DNA from: Burhinus oedicnemus
Lineage: Eukaryota > Chordata > Aves > Charadriiformes > Burhinidae
Reading direction: 5' to 3'
Assembly (NCBI GenBank): GCA_008921705.1
Contig: VFFE01007030.1
Span: 1,035,201 to 1,099,200 of the forward strand
Length of the DNA stretch: 64,000 nt
Position numbers and translations under genes: made by a program. The notes below the pieces were generated by a model. That model had not been told where the DNA came from and made no database searches. It saw nothing but the letters and a program-made list of their open reading frames with translations. Positions 12,924 through 25,890 of this stretch are shown in pieces (position 1 is the stretch's first letter; every line of letters starts with the position of its first letter).

Positions 12924-13322
12924 CAGACAGTCCAGCAAAGGAGAAGAGGATGAGAGTGCTGCAACTGTTTAGCCTGGAGAAAAGAAGTCTCAGGAGGCGT
13001 TTTATCAATGTATATAAGTACCTGAAGGGAGAGTGTAAAGAAGAGGGAGCCAGGCTCTCTTCAGCAGTGCCCAGTGACAGAACAAGAGACAACAGGCACA
13101 AACAGGAGGTGCCATCTGAGCATCAGGAAACACTTCTTTATTGTGAGGGTGACTGAGCATTGGAACAGGTTGTGGAATCTCCCCATCTTGGATGGAGATA
13201 CTCAAAAGCCAGCTGGACATTGTCCAGGGAAACTGGCTCTAGGTGACCCTGCTTGAGCATGGGGGTTGGACCAGATGACCTCAAGAGGTCCCTTCCAACC
13301 TCAACCCTTCTATGATTCTGTA
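12924..13322 (+). mobile_element. CR1 LINE, 3' end fragment, sense orientation
   Basis: About 400 bases match the 3' end of avian CR1 in sense orientation. Diagnostic stretches are 'tagcctggagaaaagaag', 'ttatcaatgtatataagtacctgaaggg', 'gcccagtgacagaacaagag', 'gtgagggtgactgagcattgg', 'gggttggaccagatgacctc' and 'aggtcccttccaacctcaac', ending in the ATTCTGTAA-type tail. CR1 copies are normally 5'-truncated, and this one retains only the end of ORF2 and the 3' UTR. Relative to the consensus as I remember it, the segment between 'ggaacagg' and 'ttgtggaatctcc' lacks about 15-20 bases, and there is a further deletion close to the left edge. It cannot encode a functional protein. Frames at 12950-13256 and 12778-13220 lie inside or overlap this repeat and are not genes. 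Confidence 0.95.
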
Positions 13323-13480
13323 ATAAACCTCAAGGGAATGCTCTCAAATGGAGGTTTAAAACATGCAGTAAAATAAAATGGAATTCAAAAAAACAAATGA
13401 AGTTCATACTTCTGATACAGATACCACCTTTGCTGTGGCACAGATTTCTTGATGCTAGCGTCATATACAGTTCCTTTTTC

Positions 13481-13504
13481 AGGCTTCCTTGAGAAAGGAA
13501 GCCT
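13481..13504. repeat. perfect inverted repeat, 10-bp arms, 4-base loop
   Basis: AGGCTTCCTT (13481-13490) and AAGGAAGCCT (13495-13504) are exact reverse complements around GAGA. The arms contain GGAA/TTCC cores of the ETS type. It lies about 160 bases right of the CR1 end but is not part of CR1. It may be a chance palindrome, a hairpin or a paired binding site. Confidence 0.7.
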
Positions 13505-14301
13505 AATTGTGTAAGAAGAGGAATAGATGAAATGGAGATTTTTACTATCATCATTTCCCTCTTAGATCCTCAGATAAAATCTAGTTTATATCCAAAATAT
13601 TTTTAAATCACTGTCTTAGTGGCTGTTCTGTTATTTGCAATGAGTATGGCTTTAATACTAATACATTAATGCTTGCTCCATCCTGCATAGGAACCAGTTA
13701 CAGGACTTTCTAATTTTTTCCCCACATTTTAAATAAAACACAATCTTCATCCTGTACTTTCCATGGTGTTTCCAATGAAAACAAGTTGTGACACTACAAT
13801 ATTACTCTTTATCTAAGTGGAATACAAACACAAGCAAGGCCAAAGCTGAATATGAGAAAGGAAATACTGGCCAGTTATTGCCTTGGTCCTGAATATATGC
13901 AAGAAGTAATGATAAATGGAGGATCCTTGAAATATCCTTTTAAAGTCTGAACAGGTTTGAAAACATTTAAACTTCACTAGTGGAATCTTTAAAACAGGAT
14001 GTTATATTTAAGGTATAATGTAATGTGTTTGTCTTTCATGAAGCAATTAATCACTGGATGGAGGAGTTAAGACCCAATCAAAATGGAAAGGTGTTTATTG
14101 CTGCAGCTGGTCATTAAATTATTTCTATAAAGCTTAAACAGTGAATTTTATTGTTTTTATTACAGATCCGCTCCTATAAAAAATATATTTAAACTTCCCT
14201 TTTTAGATTTTGTGGTTTAGTTTCTTGTGCTTCTGTTAACCAAACATTTCTAGGGAAACACAAATATGTTTCCCCACCCAAAGGAAGGGTATGCTCTTCT
14301 G

Positions 14302-14326
14302 TTATCAGTGGAATTATCACTGATAA
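14302..14326. repeat. perfect inverted repeat, 9-bp arms, 7-base loop
   Basis: TTATCAGTG (14302-14310) and CACTGATAA (14318-14326) are exact reverse complements around GAATTAT. Each arm carries a TTATC/GATAA core, so the structure doubles as two inverted GATA-type motifs. Function is not shown. Confidence 0.65.
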
Positions 14327-16193
14327 TAGGAACTAGAACTACAGAAAAACATCTCACCTTGAATTCCAAGACATGAACCTTGTATCTATGAAAAAAAATA
14401 TGAATGATGGCAGCAACACAAAATAATCATGATGTGAGGTTATTTTTCCTTGGTGCGAATTCCTTTCATTCAAACAGGTAGTTGATTAAAAAATAACAAT
14501 ATTTCTTGATATATGGAGGTACTTACAAAGATCTTCAGTACTCTGAAGATATTGACTTGTACATGCAATCCTTTTAACAAAGCATTTGTCATTTTGGATG
14601 TGCACCTTGGCTGGTAGGGAAGGAATGCAAGAAACTTGTCTGCTATACTTAACCCTTCAAATGACAATACTGAAGGAAATGTGGTTGGCGAAATGTCCAA
14701 GGGACACCCATCCTCTTTACTGCACATAAAAGGATTTGTTGTCGTTTGCTTCAACGAGGTATTTTTAGCAGATGCAGGTGCTTTGTGGAATTATGTGTTT
14801 ATACTAAGATGACAGGTGAAGGTTCATGTCTTTGGTCTGAAGCAAAACCTACAGACTTCCCCAAGAGAAAATTTGAATCCGAAGTTTCATCACCCTTGGA
14901 GTGATTGCCATGATGATTGTCATAGTATTGCCACACTACGGCAAATAAAGCCATAGCATGAATTTGGGTGACATCTTAGAGAAGCCAACCTGTAACTAGA
15001 ACATTTTCTAAAGAAAATGAATGAGCTACAAAGGGCATACTGGTCTAATATTTAAAAAAATACTGAATATATACAAATTGTATTGGAAAAACTTACTAAC
15101 TGCTTTAAATAGCAGAGACGACGCTTTCTGGCAATTGGGCACTGACAAAACTATGTTTTGTGGAATGAGTCAGAAACACTGAGGCAAAAGCTGGCACCCT
15201 TCTCCTGGAGCAAAGCACAGAACTCCCATGATATGTGCTCAAGGATTTTACTAGCCAGAAATCTTAAAGTTTAACTATGTGGCTGCAAACAGATCAATAG
15301 CAGAACATGTACAAATTCTCTAGGAAGAAGCAGCCAATACTATGAAGATTTATACAAGATCCTTTTAATGTCCTACATGCTTCCACTTAGCGCATCAATC
15401 AAGAGGAATGAATGCCTGATAAATTCATTTGTAATGACTTCAATGCTTTTACTACAGTATTAAATCCTTAATTTCTTTCCTTGGAATCTGAATATAATTT
15501 GTTTGCATTGTGACAGCTAGAATTTAGAAAAATGATCCTTGAGTATAAACCCTATAGAATTAGGTTTTTTACTTTCTTTCACGAACAGTTTTTGACGGTA
15601 GGAAACGCATGCACACAAATCAGAATATACAAACTAGTGGAGTTCATGATCTAAGATTTTGAGGAAAAAAAATATTTATTGTCAGGCCATCAAATTTCAG
15701 GGTGGAAATGTATAGTAATCTAACATCAGGAAAAGAGAAATCGGCAAAGTCTCTTCAGTGTTGCAAAAAGCATGACTTTAACCTTTTGGAAAGATACTTT
15801 GCAGTATGAGGAGAAAGTTATATATTGGACATCATATTGCTTATGGGAAAAATAGAGTGGATTAAGCCACACCTGGCTGAAGAGGGAAAAATTGTATTTG
15901 AAATGTCTGCAGAGCTCATTAGTACCTTGATACCAAATGACTCAAAGCTATCTTTGGCTTTAACTCAAGCTGTTGTCCTAAGCATGGCAACACAATGACA
16001 ATTCAAAAAGCTCCACAGATGTATACTAGAAAATGATAGTGTTTCATTAATTATCAAAGTAAAAACTTGCTAAATAAGCTCTTGGATACCAGCACATTTT
16101 GGAAAATGAAAAAGAAACAGACTGTTAAAACCAGATGGGAAATAGACTATAGCAGCCATTCATTACCTTTACATTTGCAACCAAGAGTTGCAA

Positions 16194-16246
16194 CAAAAAA
16201 AAACCCCAAAAAAACAACAAACCACGAAACAAAAACCAACCAACCA
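16194..16246. repeat. A/C-rich low-complexity tract
   Basis: This is an A-rich run broken by short C blocks (AAAACCCC, AAAAACC, ACCAACCAACC). It is similar in composition to tracts at 37178-37247 and 48096-48147. No gene is involved. Confidence 0.85.
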
Positions 16247-17673
16247 GCATAAAACTAACAATAGATCGTCTCCCAGGCTGAGTCAAATGAAGCATAACCT
16301 AGGCCAAGACTTTCGTCAGCTTTATACCAAGATAGAAATGGATTGATAATTGATGCTTATGTGTAATACGTATAAATCTACACAGCTTCTTGAACTTCTA
16401 CTTCTACTATGTAACTGTCATAGCCATGGAAAGTGAAAAATTTATAACCAAAGACATTCCTTTATATCACAAAAAACATGGCTGCCAAAGGACAGCTCTT
16501 AGGCCTCTCGGCATAGCTACAGGAACAAGAAAGACCAGAGGAATTATGTCCGATAACCTCTTCATTACATTCTCTACCTTGAAAAGCCCACAGACTACTT
16601 TAAAACCACTTTTTCTAGGTTTTTTGTTCACACTGAGTGTGCCTTTATTTTTAACAGACAGAATTTAAAAACAAAAAATGAACTTAGGCTTGACTAAATG
16701 ATTTTTGTAAATTATCACCAGAATCGTATTTTGAGACAGCAAATTGCTGTTAAGTTCCCCTTGTACCATTAAGTTCCTTTAAATGTAAATTATTGCTAAG
16801 TTTTCATTAATTTATTCCTATATTTCGGAAGACTAGACCTTGAACCTACTTAAGTCTAGTGTGTGCTAAAGGTAAGCTATGCAATAATCTGGTGAGAAGA
16901 AAATTAGCATGTCTCTAAGCCCATTCTCCTGTATCTCTGACATCTTCCATATACACTTTTAGTCCATTTGGCTTCCCAGAACCACATTCTTCCTCCAGGA
17001 AAGATTTTCCTACATTCAGAAAATACAGCCATGAACCTCAATAAATTCATTTCTATCATCTGAGTAAGACTTGCAAAGATATTACCTAACCTGGGTCCTG
17101 CAACAGCTGCTAAAGCTAGGAAGAGTATGTGGGCTATTTGTCCCAAGTCATCTGTTTGAGATGAAGAGGGTCTTGACTTGTTGTTCTTGATACATCAATG
17201 TTCTTAAAACATTGTCATTAATATATCACACTCAGCTTCTGCTGTTTGAGTCTGTGTTCCAGTTTTGGGGGTGATGGGGCATAACAAAAAGACAATACTG
17301 CCATTTCCCTCAATATAGTGCCTAAAACCAACAACTCTATCCATAGATTTTCCTTTTTTCTGGAACAGATTTTCATGGGAAAATGCAAACTTATATATTT
17401 CTTAGGTCCAATATATGCAATTGCACAATTTTTGTGTTTTCCCTATGAAAAAAAATGAGTTAAACAATACTATGACATTTCATCCAGATTTACTCCTGGG
17501 AAGCCACATATTTAACAAAGATAGTAAGCTGGCCAAGCTAAGGTCTTGTGTAATGCTAAACAGACTTAATTAACCAATTTCTGCCAAAACAAATTTTGAA
17601 TGCTTTCTTCTCCACCTCATTGTGGTTTATCCTTGTAGACTCTGGCCGTTCTCATGGATCTAGCCAGAACTAC

Positions 17674-18090
17674 CGTACTGGCCCAAATATAAGGTGACTT
17701 CAAATATAAGGCCACCCCCATTTTTCAAAGGTTACATAGTAAAATAAGCAAAACTTATTAAAAAAATATATATATATATATAAAATCAACCCTGGCACTT
17801 CTTAGACCACCTCCTCCAGCCCCAACCTCCAAAGCCTTTCCTCCTCATGGTCAGCTTGCCAGGCAGGCTGCTGGCTGTCAGCACAGCTGTTAATGGCTCT
17901 TTAAGCGCAGGGCCTGGACCGATGGCACCAGTTGCTCATGTCCATAGCTGGATGAGGACTTTGGCAGAGCAAACGGGCAGGGAAGGGGGATAGACAGACT
18001 ACTTGCCTGCAAGCCCTCCAAGCAACTTGGTAGACTACCAACATCTACTGTTCTTCAAAACCTTGAACTGGGTGGGTCTGGGCTGCTGCC
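17674..18090. mobile_element. possible DNA-transposon remnant with TA microsatellite
   Basis: The left part (17674-17730) reads 'ccgtactggcccaaatataaggtgac' followed by a second 'caaatataaggccacccc'. Such 'ATATAAGGCGACCCC'-type ends are familiar to me from class II elements scattered in amniote genomes. A (TA)n run follows at 17766-17782. A distinctly more GC-rich segment (about 17790-18070) then includes 'gttaatggctctttaagcgcaggg'. I could not find the matching right terminal repeat or a target-site duplication, so element type and right border are guesses. Confidence 0.35.
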
Positions 18091-21000
18091 TGCTTACCAA
18101 ACGTAATAGCTACCGAGATCAACAGACCTGTGCAGAGTAAGAAGCTGGCAAGATTAAATCCTCCAACTTTAGAAATAACAGAAAGGCAGGACATGGACAG
18201 GCATATATTTACCAAAATATGTAAAAACTTCCTTATATAGTAATATTTACCTCCTTATTGCAGGTACCAACTAAACTGTGAAGATAAACTCAAGAGGTTG
18301 GATATGATCCACCACACTCTCAGAATTCGCTGCCTGGCTGTCAGGTATCTTTCTGGTTATTGTGCCCTGCTTCATTAGGATAATTAGCAGGAAATAGTAA
18401 AAGTAGCCACTAATTATTTTCTAGAGTAAACCTAAGATGACTTCTAGTGACCAAAATTTGCTGGGACACACACAATCAGAAGCGAGATATAAAAATCAGC
18501 TGATCTCCAAGTGATACCTGTGATTCAGAGGAAGCAATTAATTTTTTGCATAATGCTATTTGCGGATAAAGGGGAAACTGCTTTTGGCAAAAAAGGACAA
18601 AGACTGCTTGTTCATGACCTTCCATAAAGATTCTGATCATGCCAAAACCATTTCCCTTTACAGACAGGTGGGCTAACGCCTGGCAAACAGCAGGAGGAAA
18701 AACATTGCAGTCATGAATAATGTCAGTGATTTTTCAGATAGTATCTCAGGAATTTAATGGCTACAGTGTGGCCCGGAAATGGGCTGTAATGAACAGCATT
18801 GAATCATTTCATCTTTAAATACAGCAAGAACAAAGTCTAATAATTATCCACAACAGCTTAAATTGAGAAAAGCACAAATGGATTTGCCATTTGAAAGGCA
18901 GGAAAAAGGCTAAGAAAAGTTGCGGCCAAATGCTGAATGAGTTAATTTAGGTCTCTGAATGGCAGGCTCCTGCTTTCTAAGCACTGGCTCAGAGGTTTCT
19001 GATTCAAGTAGATGGCAGAAAAGCCAACATGCTTTTATCAGACATTAGTGTTTATAGAAGCAATACAAAACAGGATTTTGTTAAATGTATGTATTACGCC
19101 AGATCAAACTATAAATTGAAACATCTGTGTCCAACTTAATCTCAGATACAGCAAGGAGATTATTTGAATTGTGTGTTTCCTTTTGTGACCTTTTTAGATG
19201 TGGCTTTGTTTGAAAGGGGGAAGGGATAATTTTCTTAAGTTTTTATTCCTAAGAAACAATGCCAATAGTCCAATATAACAGCAATATCTTTTAAAATCAC
19301 CCAGCTGAATAGCAAAAAACCTTTAGTAATTTCCCAGTATTGTTATACAGGGAGCTCTAAAAAATAAACTATAGTCATATAAATAGAGGCATGTAGTTTT
19401 AAGCATGCTACAAGCCATTCATGACATAAGCATTCAATTAAAACTGCTTTTATGAGCAATAATCACATTCTGAAAAGGCAAACATGGACGGTTTTCGGAT
19501 ATAGCTGTAATGCCTGCAAAATTAACTTTAAAAAAAACAGGTAAACATAGTCCAGTCTCTATGCTACTTAAATAAAAGATTTTAAAACTATTTTGTTCCT
19601 GCCTCTAGGACACAAGGGACAGGAAGAAGAATTAAGGAATTTTTTTATTATTATTTTAAAAATATGGTAATTATTTGCTTTTATGCAGTCATATTATCAT
19701 AAACCAATCTTAGTTTAACTGAAACAATGATTTCAATATACAAATTTCAGTTAAGGAAGTAATAGAACAGAACAGCTGTAGTTTCCAATAGTATAAATCA
19801 GGCTAACTGGCAACAGTATAGCAATTTAAAGAAGTAAGACAGAAACTTTTAGCTTTATAGGCCACTCCACATTTACTCTTGAGCTGCAAGTGCTTTATGA
19901 TAAAGTTTTGCAGTAGCCACCTCTCTTCTAAAAGGATATATTGTTTTAAGACCCAGCCTTAAACCCATAGAGGCCACTTTTATTGCAGTGACACAATATT
20001 TACAAAATAGTCAAAGTTTGCAGGGAATACCTCTTCCCCCATTCTCCTGACTCTCCCCTTTAGTCTTTTTGTTTTGCATTCTACCTCTTCCTCAGCTCCT
20101 AACCCACTGCCTATCATGCAAACTCTCAGACTACCTATTGTAATTTGTCAGAAATAGAACGAAGTCAAGGCTGAAAAGGGTTCACATGAAATAAAGCAGA
20201 AGATCAATATTTTATGAGATGGACTGGGAAGGGTGGTATTTGGTATTTCAGAAAAGAACTTTTCTGGACCACAATATAAATATATTTTACAATTTATACA
20301 ATATATGTACAGTATACATTATAGAACAGAAGTAAGTCCTCTGAAATTCAGCTGCTTAAGACGACCATGAAGTGCCATCTCCTCACCTGTTAAAAAGCAT
20401 TTTCTAGTTTTTCACATCGTACACTGCATGAGCTGTGGTATCACACCTGCCAGCAAAGCTGCGTTTGTATTACTGCACCGTTAAATACAGCTACTTGAGG
20501 CCACTGCCTCTTAGCTCTGCATACCATGCTGCATAGCATCGAATAAAATGGTGACTGGATTTTATTTTATCCCTAACTTTACTTCATAAATTCTTCACCG
20601 TTCAGAGAGCAACAGTATAGAAACATAGTTTAAGGCAAAAAAACATAAACAGATCACCTGGAACTTTAACGCTGAGTTGAACAAAGTAGAACAGAATTAT
20701 ATCCCATCTCATTTCACTGATCTACTGTTGACTTGTGTAGGAGAGGTGATATACAGACTATTAGGGCTATTTGAAGGGAAGCTTTGCTTCTCATACATGA
20801 GGGAATGGAGCATTAGAATCTATATTCTCCAATAGATGATTTTTTTAGATTCTCAGATTTTGGGGGGAAATTTTTAAATTTCCAAATGCTTGGAAAATTT
20901 ACTTGGAAAGAGTGGTGGGGGAGCTTACAAACTTTTGGCTGAAGTTTCTCAGACTGATGATGTTTTTCATTAGAAAAAATTAAACATCGATCAAAAACAT

Positions 21001-21962
21001 ACAGTTTTCACCAAAAAAAATGGTTTCAGTCAAAACTTAAAAGCAGACTCCCTATCTGAATTAGATCCAACTTTACCCCTTCAAAACTACAGCCTGAAGT
21101 CTGTTGGTCTCAGTTCTTCTACCCATAGCCAGTTACAAAGTCAATGAGTGCCCTGGCATGACTTCTGTCAAATGAAGCTCCATAGCCATAAATATTTGGA
21201 AACCCTTCCATTTCTTTGGAAAAGTTGTACTATGCTTCACCCTCCTATTTTGTGTTAAATAAAGTATCGCCTTCATATCACAGGAACATTGAGGGGGGCA
21301 GTGTGATCATCCAAATTTACTATACAAATCCACCACTGAAAACGATCCATTCAGAACCCTGTACTAGCACTGAACAGAAAAGATTCTGGCAATGGCTGAA
21401 AGACCAGCATGGCAATGAAAAATCAGGGGAAACAAACAGCTCCATGATCCACTCCCTATTTGCAAAGAGACCTCTTACATGATAGTTAATTATTGTGTAG
21501 TCTAACATATCTCCTCTAAATACGAATATAATATGAACTGGAACTGAAAAAGAGAAAACCGGAAGACATATGAATAACAAAGTTTATCTCTTATGATCAG
21601 TTAGATTAAAAGGTTTTGACAGAAAGCCTTCCATCTGCAAGTCAGGACTGCAAAGGCAGATGCTTTTATGGAAGGAGATCCATTGGCATCAACACTGAAC
21701 AGCAAGCATTGTTCACTTCACAGAATTATCACAGTAACACCTTCTTTAAGTCTATCTTACATCTACTAAAAACTAATTTCAACATTTTCACTAGCACCAA
21801 GCTTATCAAAATAAGCTGAGTGGATTTGACAACACATTATTTAATCCTATTTGGTTATTTTTTTCAGATTGTATTTTATTGAATTTGTATTTCAAAAGAG
21901 AACTACCACTTTACCTGGAGAAAAATTCTGGCATGGAAAGCAGCATTGGTGGGGGCGGGGGG
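18091..21962. other. noncoding stretch including a candidate conserved block
   Basis: No exon was recognised. The 18.5-19.25 kb part is free of simple repeats and is listed separately as a candidate regulatory block. The remainder is AT-rich and unremarkable up to the second N gap. Confidence 0.5.
18500..19245. promoter_or_regulatory. candidate conserved noncoding block
   Basis: This stretch has balanced composition, no simple repeats, no long open frame and no recognisable transposon. It has several homeobox/POU-like words (TTGCATAATG, CTATTTGC, TTAATTTAGG, TTAATTGA-like) spread over about 700 bases. That texture is typical of deeply conserved vertebrate noncoding elements, which are common in the large introns and deserts around developmental genes. 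Conservation cannot be measured from one sequence, so this is a suggestion for alignment only. Confidence 0.25.
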
Positions 21963-21982
21963 NNNNNNNNNNNNNNNNNNNN
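21950..21982. other. 20-N assembly gap after a G-rich tract
   Basis: Twenty Ns at 21963-21982 directly follow GGTGGGGGCGGGGGG. As with the gap near 9.9 kb, the break lies in a G run. This suggests an assembly stop at a G homopolymer or quadruplex-forming tract. The frames crossing it at 21851-22084 and 21892-22299 are artefacts. Confidence 0.9.
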
Positions 21983-23931
21983 ATCCAAAGGAGTGTCTTT
22001 CTTATCTTTTCAGATAAATCAATAATACTCTCCTTAAAATATGAAGCCAAACTGACAGATACTGTACAGCATACAGCCATGTAAACTTGCAGGTAGAAGG
22101 GTGAGGACAGAAGGGTAATTTTACAATCCCTTTCTGACTCCTGCCATAGTTTAGGCAGAAAAGAGATGATAGGCCACGAGATCTGGTAGCGTAACATGCC
22201 AGGCACCAAGTGTTTCCAGGCCGAGTTTCTATATGATGGTGACAGAAGTATGACAGACCCATTGCAACCAGTTAAAAAGTGGATCAGACACCTTGGCACT
22301 TGCTGTGTAAAGCTTGCTGTAAAAACTGCATTAGCATTTAGAGAAGCAGAACTCCCTCCGAACAGCTGGCTATTGAGTCAGCTCCACAACTCGGGATCAT
22401 TTCTGTCAGCCTAAAGTAGTACCTAAATGAGATTTTTAAGTACATTTATGCCAGTTTTCCTCATCTTGTGTCTGCAACACAAAAGCCATGGGTTTCCATT
22501 GCTCTAGATTGTCCCAAGATATATACCTGTACAGACTTCTTGCATGAAGCAGCATTCAGCACGAGTCAGCCTGGAAATAATGGGGACAGCAGACACAGAG
22601 AATTACAGTTACAACCTGAAGTTTGCAAGTCAATCGGTGGAAGCTCAATAGTCACTCTGCAGAACTAAACACTCCAGTCCTTTTCACCACTTTCCAATAC
22701 ATGTGAAAACAAACTTCTTTCACCTTACCTCCCCGAGATACACCTAAAGTAAGATAAACATGTCCAAAAGCAAAAATATGAAATCGTACGTTACTCTTAA
22801 GCTATTCATCTCTTCCTCAATAGAAGACAAGATAAAGAAAAAACACCATGTGGCAGATGTTAGTCACGTTGCTTAATGTTGTACTGGAAAGTTTTCAATT
22901 AAGTAAAAAGGAGGTAGAAGATTCTGAATACAGTAGAAAAAAAAATAAAATCCTGCCAGGATAGCATAGAGTCCAGCAGCCAACAAAGTAAGGGTTGATA
23001 CCAGCATTCTTCAAAGCCATTTCCAAAGCGTGAAAAAAATTCTCTCACATTTTAAGAAATATTCATAGTATATTTTTTTGTGACTGATGTGCTTTTCCTC
23101 TGAATTCAAGAAAAAGAAAACGGATAATGGACTGCTAAAATGTTTCAGTTCCAAGTCTGTACTCATCTATTCTGAAGACTATATATTATAACTAATTTAT
23201 CAGGATTTGCAGTTTTTACCTAGCAGCCTTGGGGCTTTAACAAAAGCTTATTATTTATGTGCATAGAGTACAGACAGTCTAGTTGGAACATTTCTGAAGC
23301 CTGGGATCACTTTTAAACTTTTTTTCCCTCATCTTCTGTTCAACAGTGGTAGCCTATATCCATCAATCCTACTTTCCTAGGCAATTTTAAAACCTCAAAA
23401 TGAAAATTAATTGGTTTCTTGATTTGTCAGAGTCCTTCCACATACAGAGAAGAATCTTATGGAATATAGAATAGTTGGAAATTGACATTTTCTTTCCTTA
23501 AATAATCAAGCACAAAGGCAATAAAACTATTGGCGATAACTGCGGTCCCCCCATCTGCCTTTAGTCCTGAAATAAAGGAAACGTCAATTCAACCTGACAG
23601 CATATCAGACGTTTCACAGTTATCTGTCCTCTTGTTTTCTTACCCTGCACCTCACCTCTACTATTTCAGCACTTAAGAGTAAGAACAGTCTTGTGAACCG
23701 CAGATGACCAGATGTCTTTCACTGACATAGCCGGAGCCTTCACCTGATTCACTTGGTCACCACCAGTCGATAGTGCTACTGAAACATAAGTCAAGCCCAT
23801 AGGTGGCCAAACCTTCTGTGGTCAAGTCTACACCGTGACAAAGACATATGAAATGAAAATCGGTCCCGAACAAAGATGGAGCATTGTACGCTAATGAAGA
23901 TTTAGGGCTTGAGAAAAAAGGTCAGTAACTG

Positions 23932-23933
<2 letters not shown>

Positions 23934-23963
<30 letters not shown>
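23934..23963 (+). repeat. poly(A) run, 30 bases
   Basis: Thirty consecutive A. It could be the tail of an old retrotransposed sequence, but the DNA to its left is not a recognisable retrocopy and I see no flanking target duplication. Confidence 0.9.
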
Positions 23964-23964
<1 letters not shown>

Positions 23965-25863
23965 CAGTTCCTAAATAGTAGCTCCCTCTGCAGACACACT
24001 TACTTCAAACAGTGCATCTTTATATTGTTTCACTTAGTCCCTTTGAAAGGAAACCACAAAATGGCTGCCTTTGACAATAAAAGCATCCACATGGCATGTT
24101 AGAATGAAACACTTATGAAGCTTTACTGTCACTTCTTTTGCCAACGGCTTTCTTTTCAGGAAAAAACCCAAACTTCAACGTTTTTCACTCAAAACAGTTT
24201 TAGTCTCTTAACAGGATTTGTAGCTGTATAATATAATTAACCTCAAGAGGCTCAGAACACGCTGGGGTCCACAGTGGCTAAAAACAGAAGAGATGGCACA
24301 ATCAAACTATGAACAGTTTCCAGAACACAGCCATGACAGCACAGGCAATGCTGGTTGAAGAAGGAATAAAGTAAAGCATCAAGAATATCCAGTTCATTCC
24401 TTAGGTAGTATCTGTTGAGAGACGGAAAGCGTGGAAAGCATGAAGGCTAATATTTGCCTGCACAATGCATGGGGGAACGCAACAGCATGAATTCGACCTA
24501 TCCTCCCTCTATTGTAGAAGAGTTTGCATTTCCCTGCTGCCAACTCCAAGCTGTGTTTCAAATGAACTAGACTACTGAAAGGAAAGGAAGAAAAAGGAAA
24601 GCAAAAATTCTCAGTCAAACTTTGATTTAAACTGTTTCTGGAATTTCAGAAAATGTAATCATTCCTCCTCCCTTCAAAATTAACGTGCATTTCCTGCTTC
24701 TAAATAAAACAAGAAAGAGAATTCCCAGAATACTATAAGAATGGTTGTTACAGTGCAATCAGAAGAAGAAAAGGTCAGAAACTTTACAAGAAAGTATGTT
24801 ATGAAATTTCCAGTATGTAAACTTCATAGAGTCCAAATATTTTGGAAAATGATCCAAACTTTTAATAATAATAAAGAATAATGCTTAAGATTTACCCTTT
24901 GGGGTTGTGTAAGTACACTAGAGTATCCTAGAGAATACTAAGGAAGAAGGAACCTGATGATTCCCAGTTTTGATCTTGAGTATGAATCAGATAAAATGAA
25001 ATTTTAACAGGTATTTTTTAAGGGGTATTTCTGGGTTTCTTCATGTGAAATCTACAGATGAACACAGTTTAGAGATTATTTGGCAGAGTACGGATTATTC
25101 TGCATGTGCCCAGTTTTGTGATCTGATTTTAGCTGAACACTGTTTTGTGCATATTGCTTTGCTTATAGCATCTCAGCATTTTTCAGCCTTTGGGTATCTA
25201 CACAGCCAACCTACACTGCACACAACAGTGGAAGAAACAACCAACCAGAAAATTTTCAGCCTTTCATGCAGACACTTAACACACCCTGTACAGTGATCTA
25301 CACGTGCTTTCTCTTGGCCCTGGCTCTGCATTATGCAAGCAGCTCCCACGATTGTTACAATCCCAGTATCAGGACTGGGATGTTGGAAGTGAGTCTGTGA
25401 CCCAACTACCTTCGTTACATGCAGTCAAAAAAACCCCACATGCTCTCCTTTGCTGCTTTCAAAGCTCTGCAGGAGGGTGGAGAACAGCGATACCCCGTGT
25501 TTTCCACAATATAGTGGCTTTTTACCTTGTTAGATTGCTTTGTCAGAGAGGCACAAATCCCTGTGGTTTACTGGGGCTTGCACAGTTTGAAAGAGCCATA
25601 TGACATGCAGATCAAACATTGAGCAGGCAGAGGCACAACAACAGGTTACCATGGTGGAAGAAGAGAGAAGGATTACATGATATTCATAGGGGGCGGGGGG
25701 GAAAGAAATCTTGTTTCATTACAAGTATGCTGTTCAGATTAGCCAAACTCTACCTTCTTCATTCAACCAATTCCTTGTTGGACATTGTCTCATAAAATAA
25801 AGCGCTCCTCCTGTATATTTCTCTATTTATGATACAAATGAGGATAGCTGGAGCTTTGGAGGG

Positions 25864-25890
25864 AAAAAAAAAAAAAAAAAAAAAAAAAAA
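25864..25890 (+). repeat. poly(A) run, 27 bases
   Basis: Twenty-seven consecutive A, followed by GGAAAGAAA. No retrocopy was recognised upstream. Confidence 0.9.

Larger units (their letters stand above)
13323..17673. other. noncoding stretch
   Basis: No exon or RNA gene was recognised. The stretch contains two perfect small hairpins (13481-13504 and 14302-14326) and an A/C-rich low-complexity tract at 16194-16246. Open frames here, such as the 94-codon minus-strand frame at 14470-14754, have no recognisable domain. Confidence 0.55.

Noticed and set aside
12778..13256. Several overlapping frames of 60-107 codons on both strands
   Set aside because: They lie in or across the CR1 3' fragment and are repeat-derived, not genes.
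21851..22299. Open frames containing runs of X
   Set aside because: They cross the N gap, so the reading frame is not defined.
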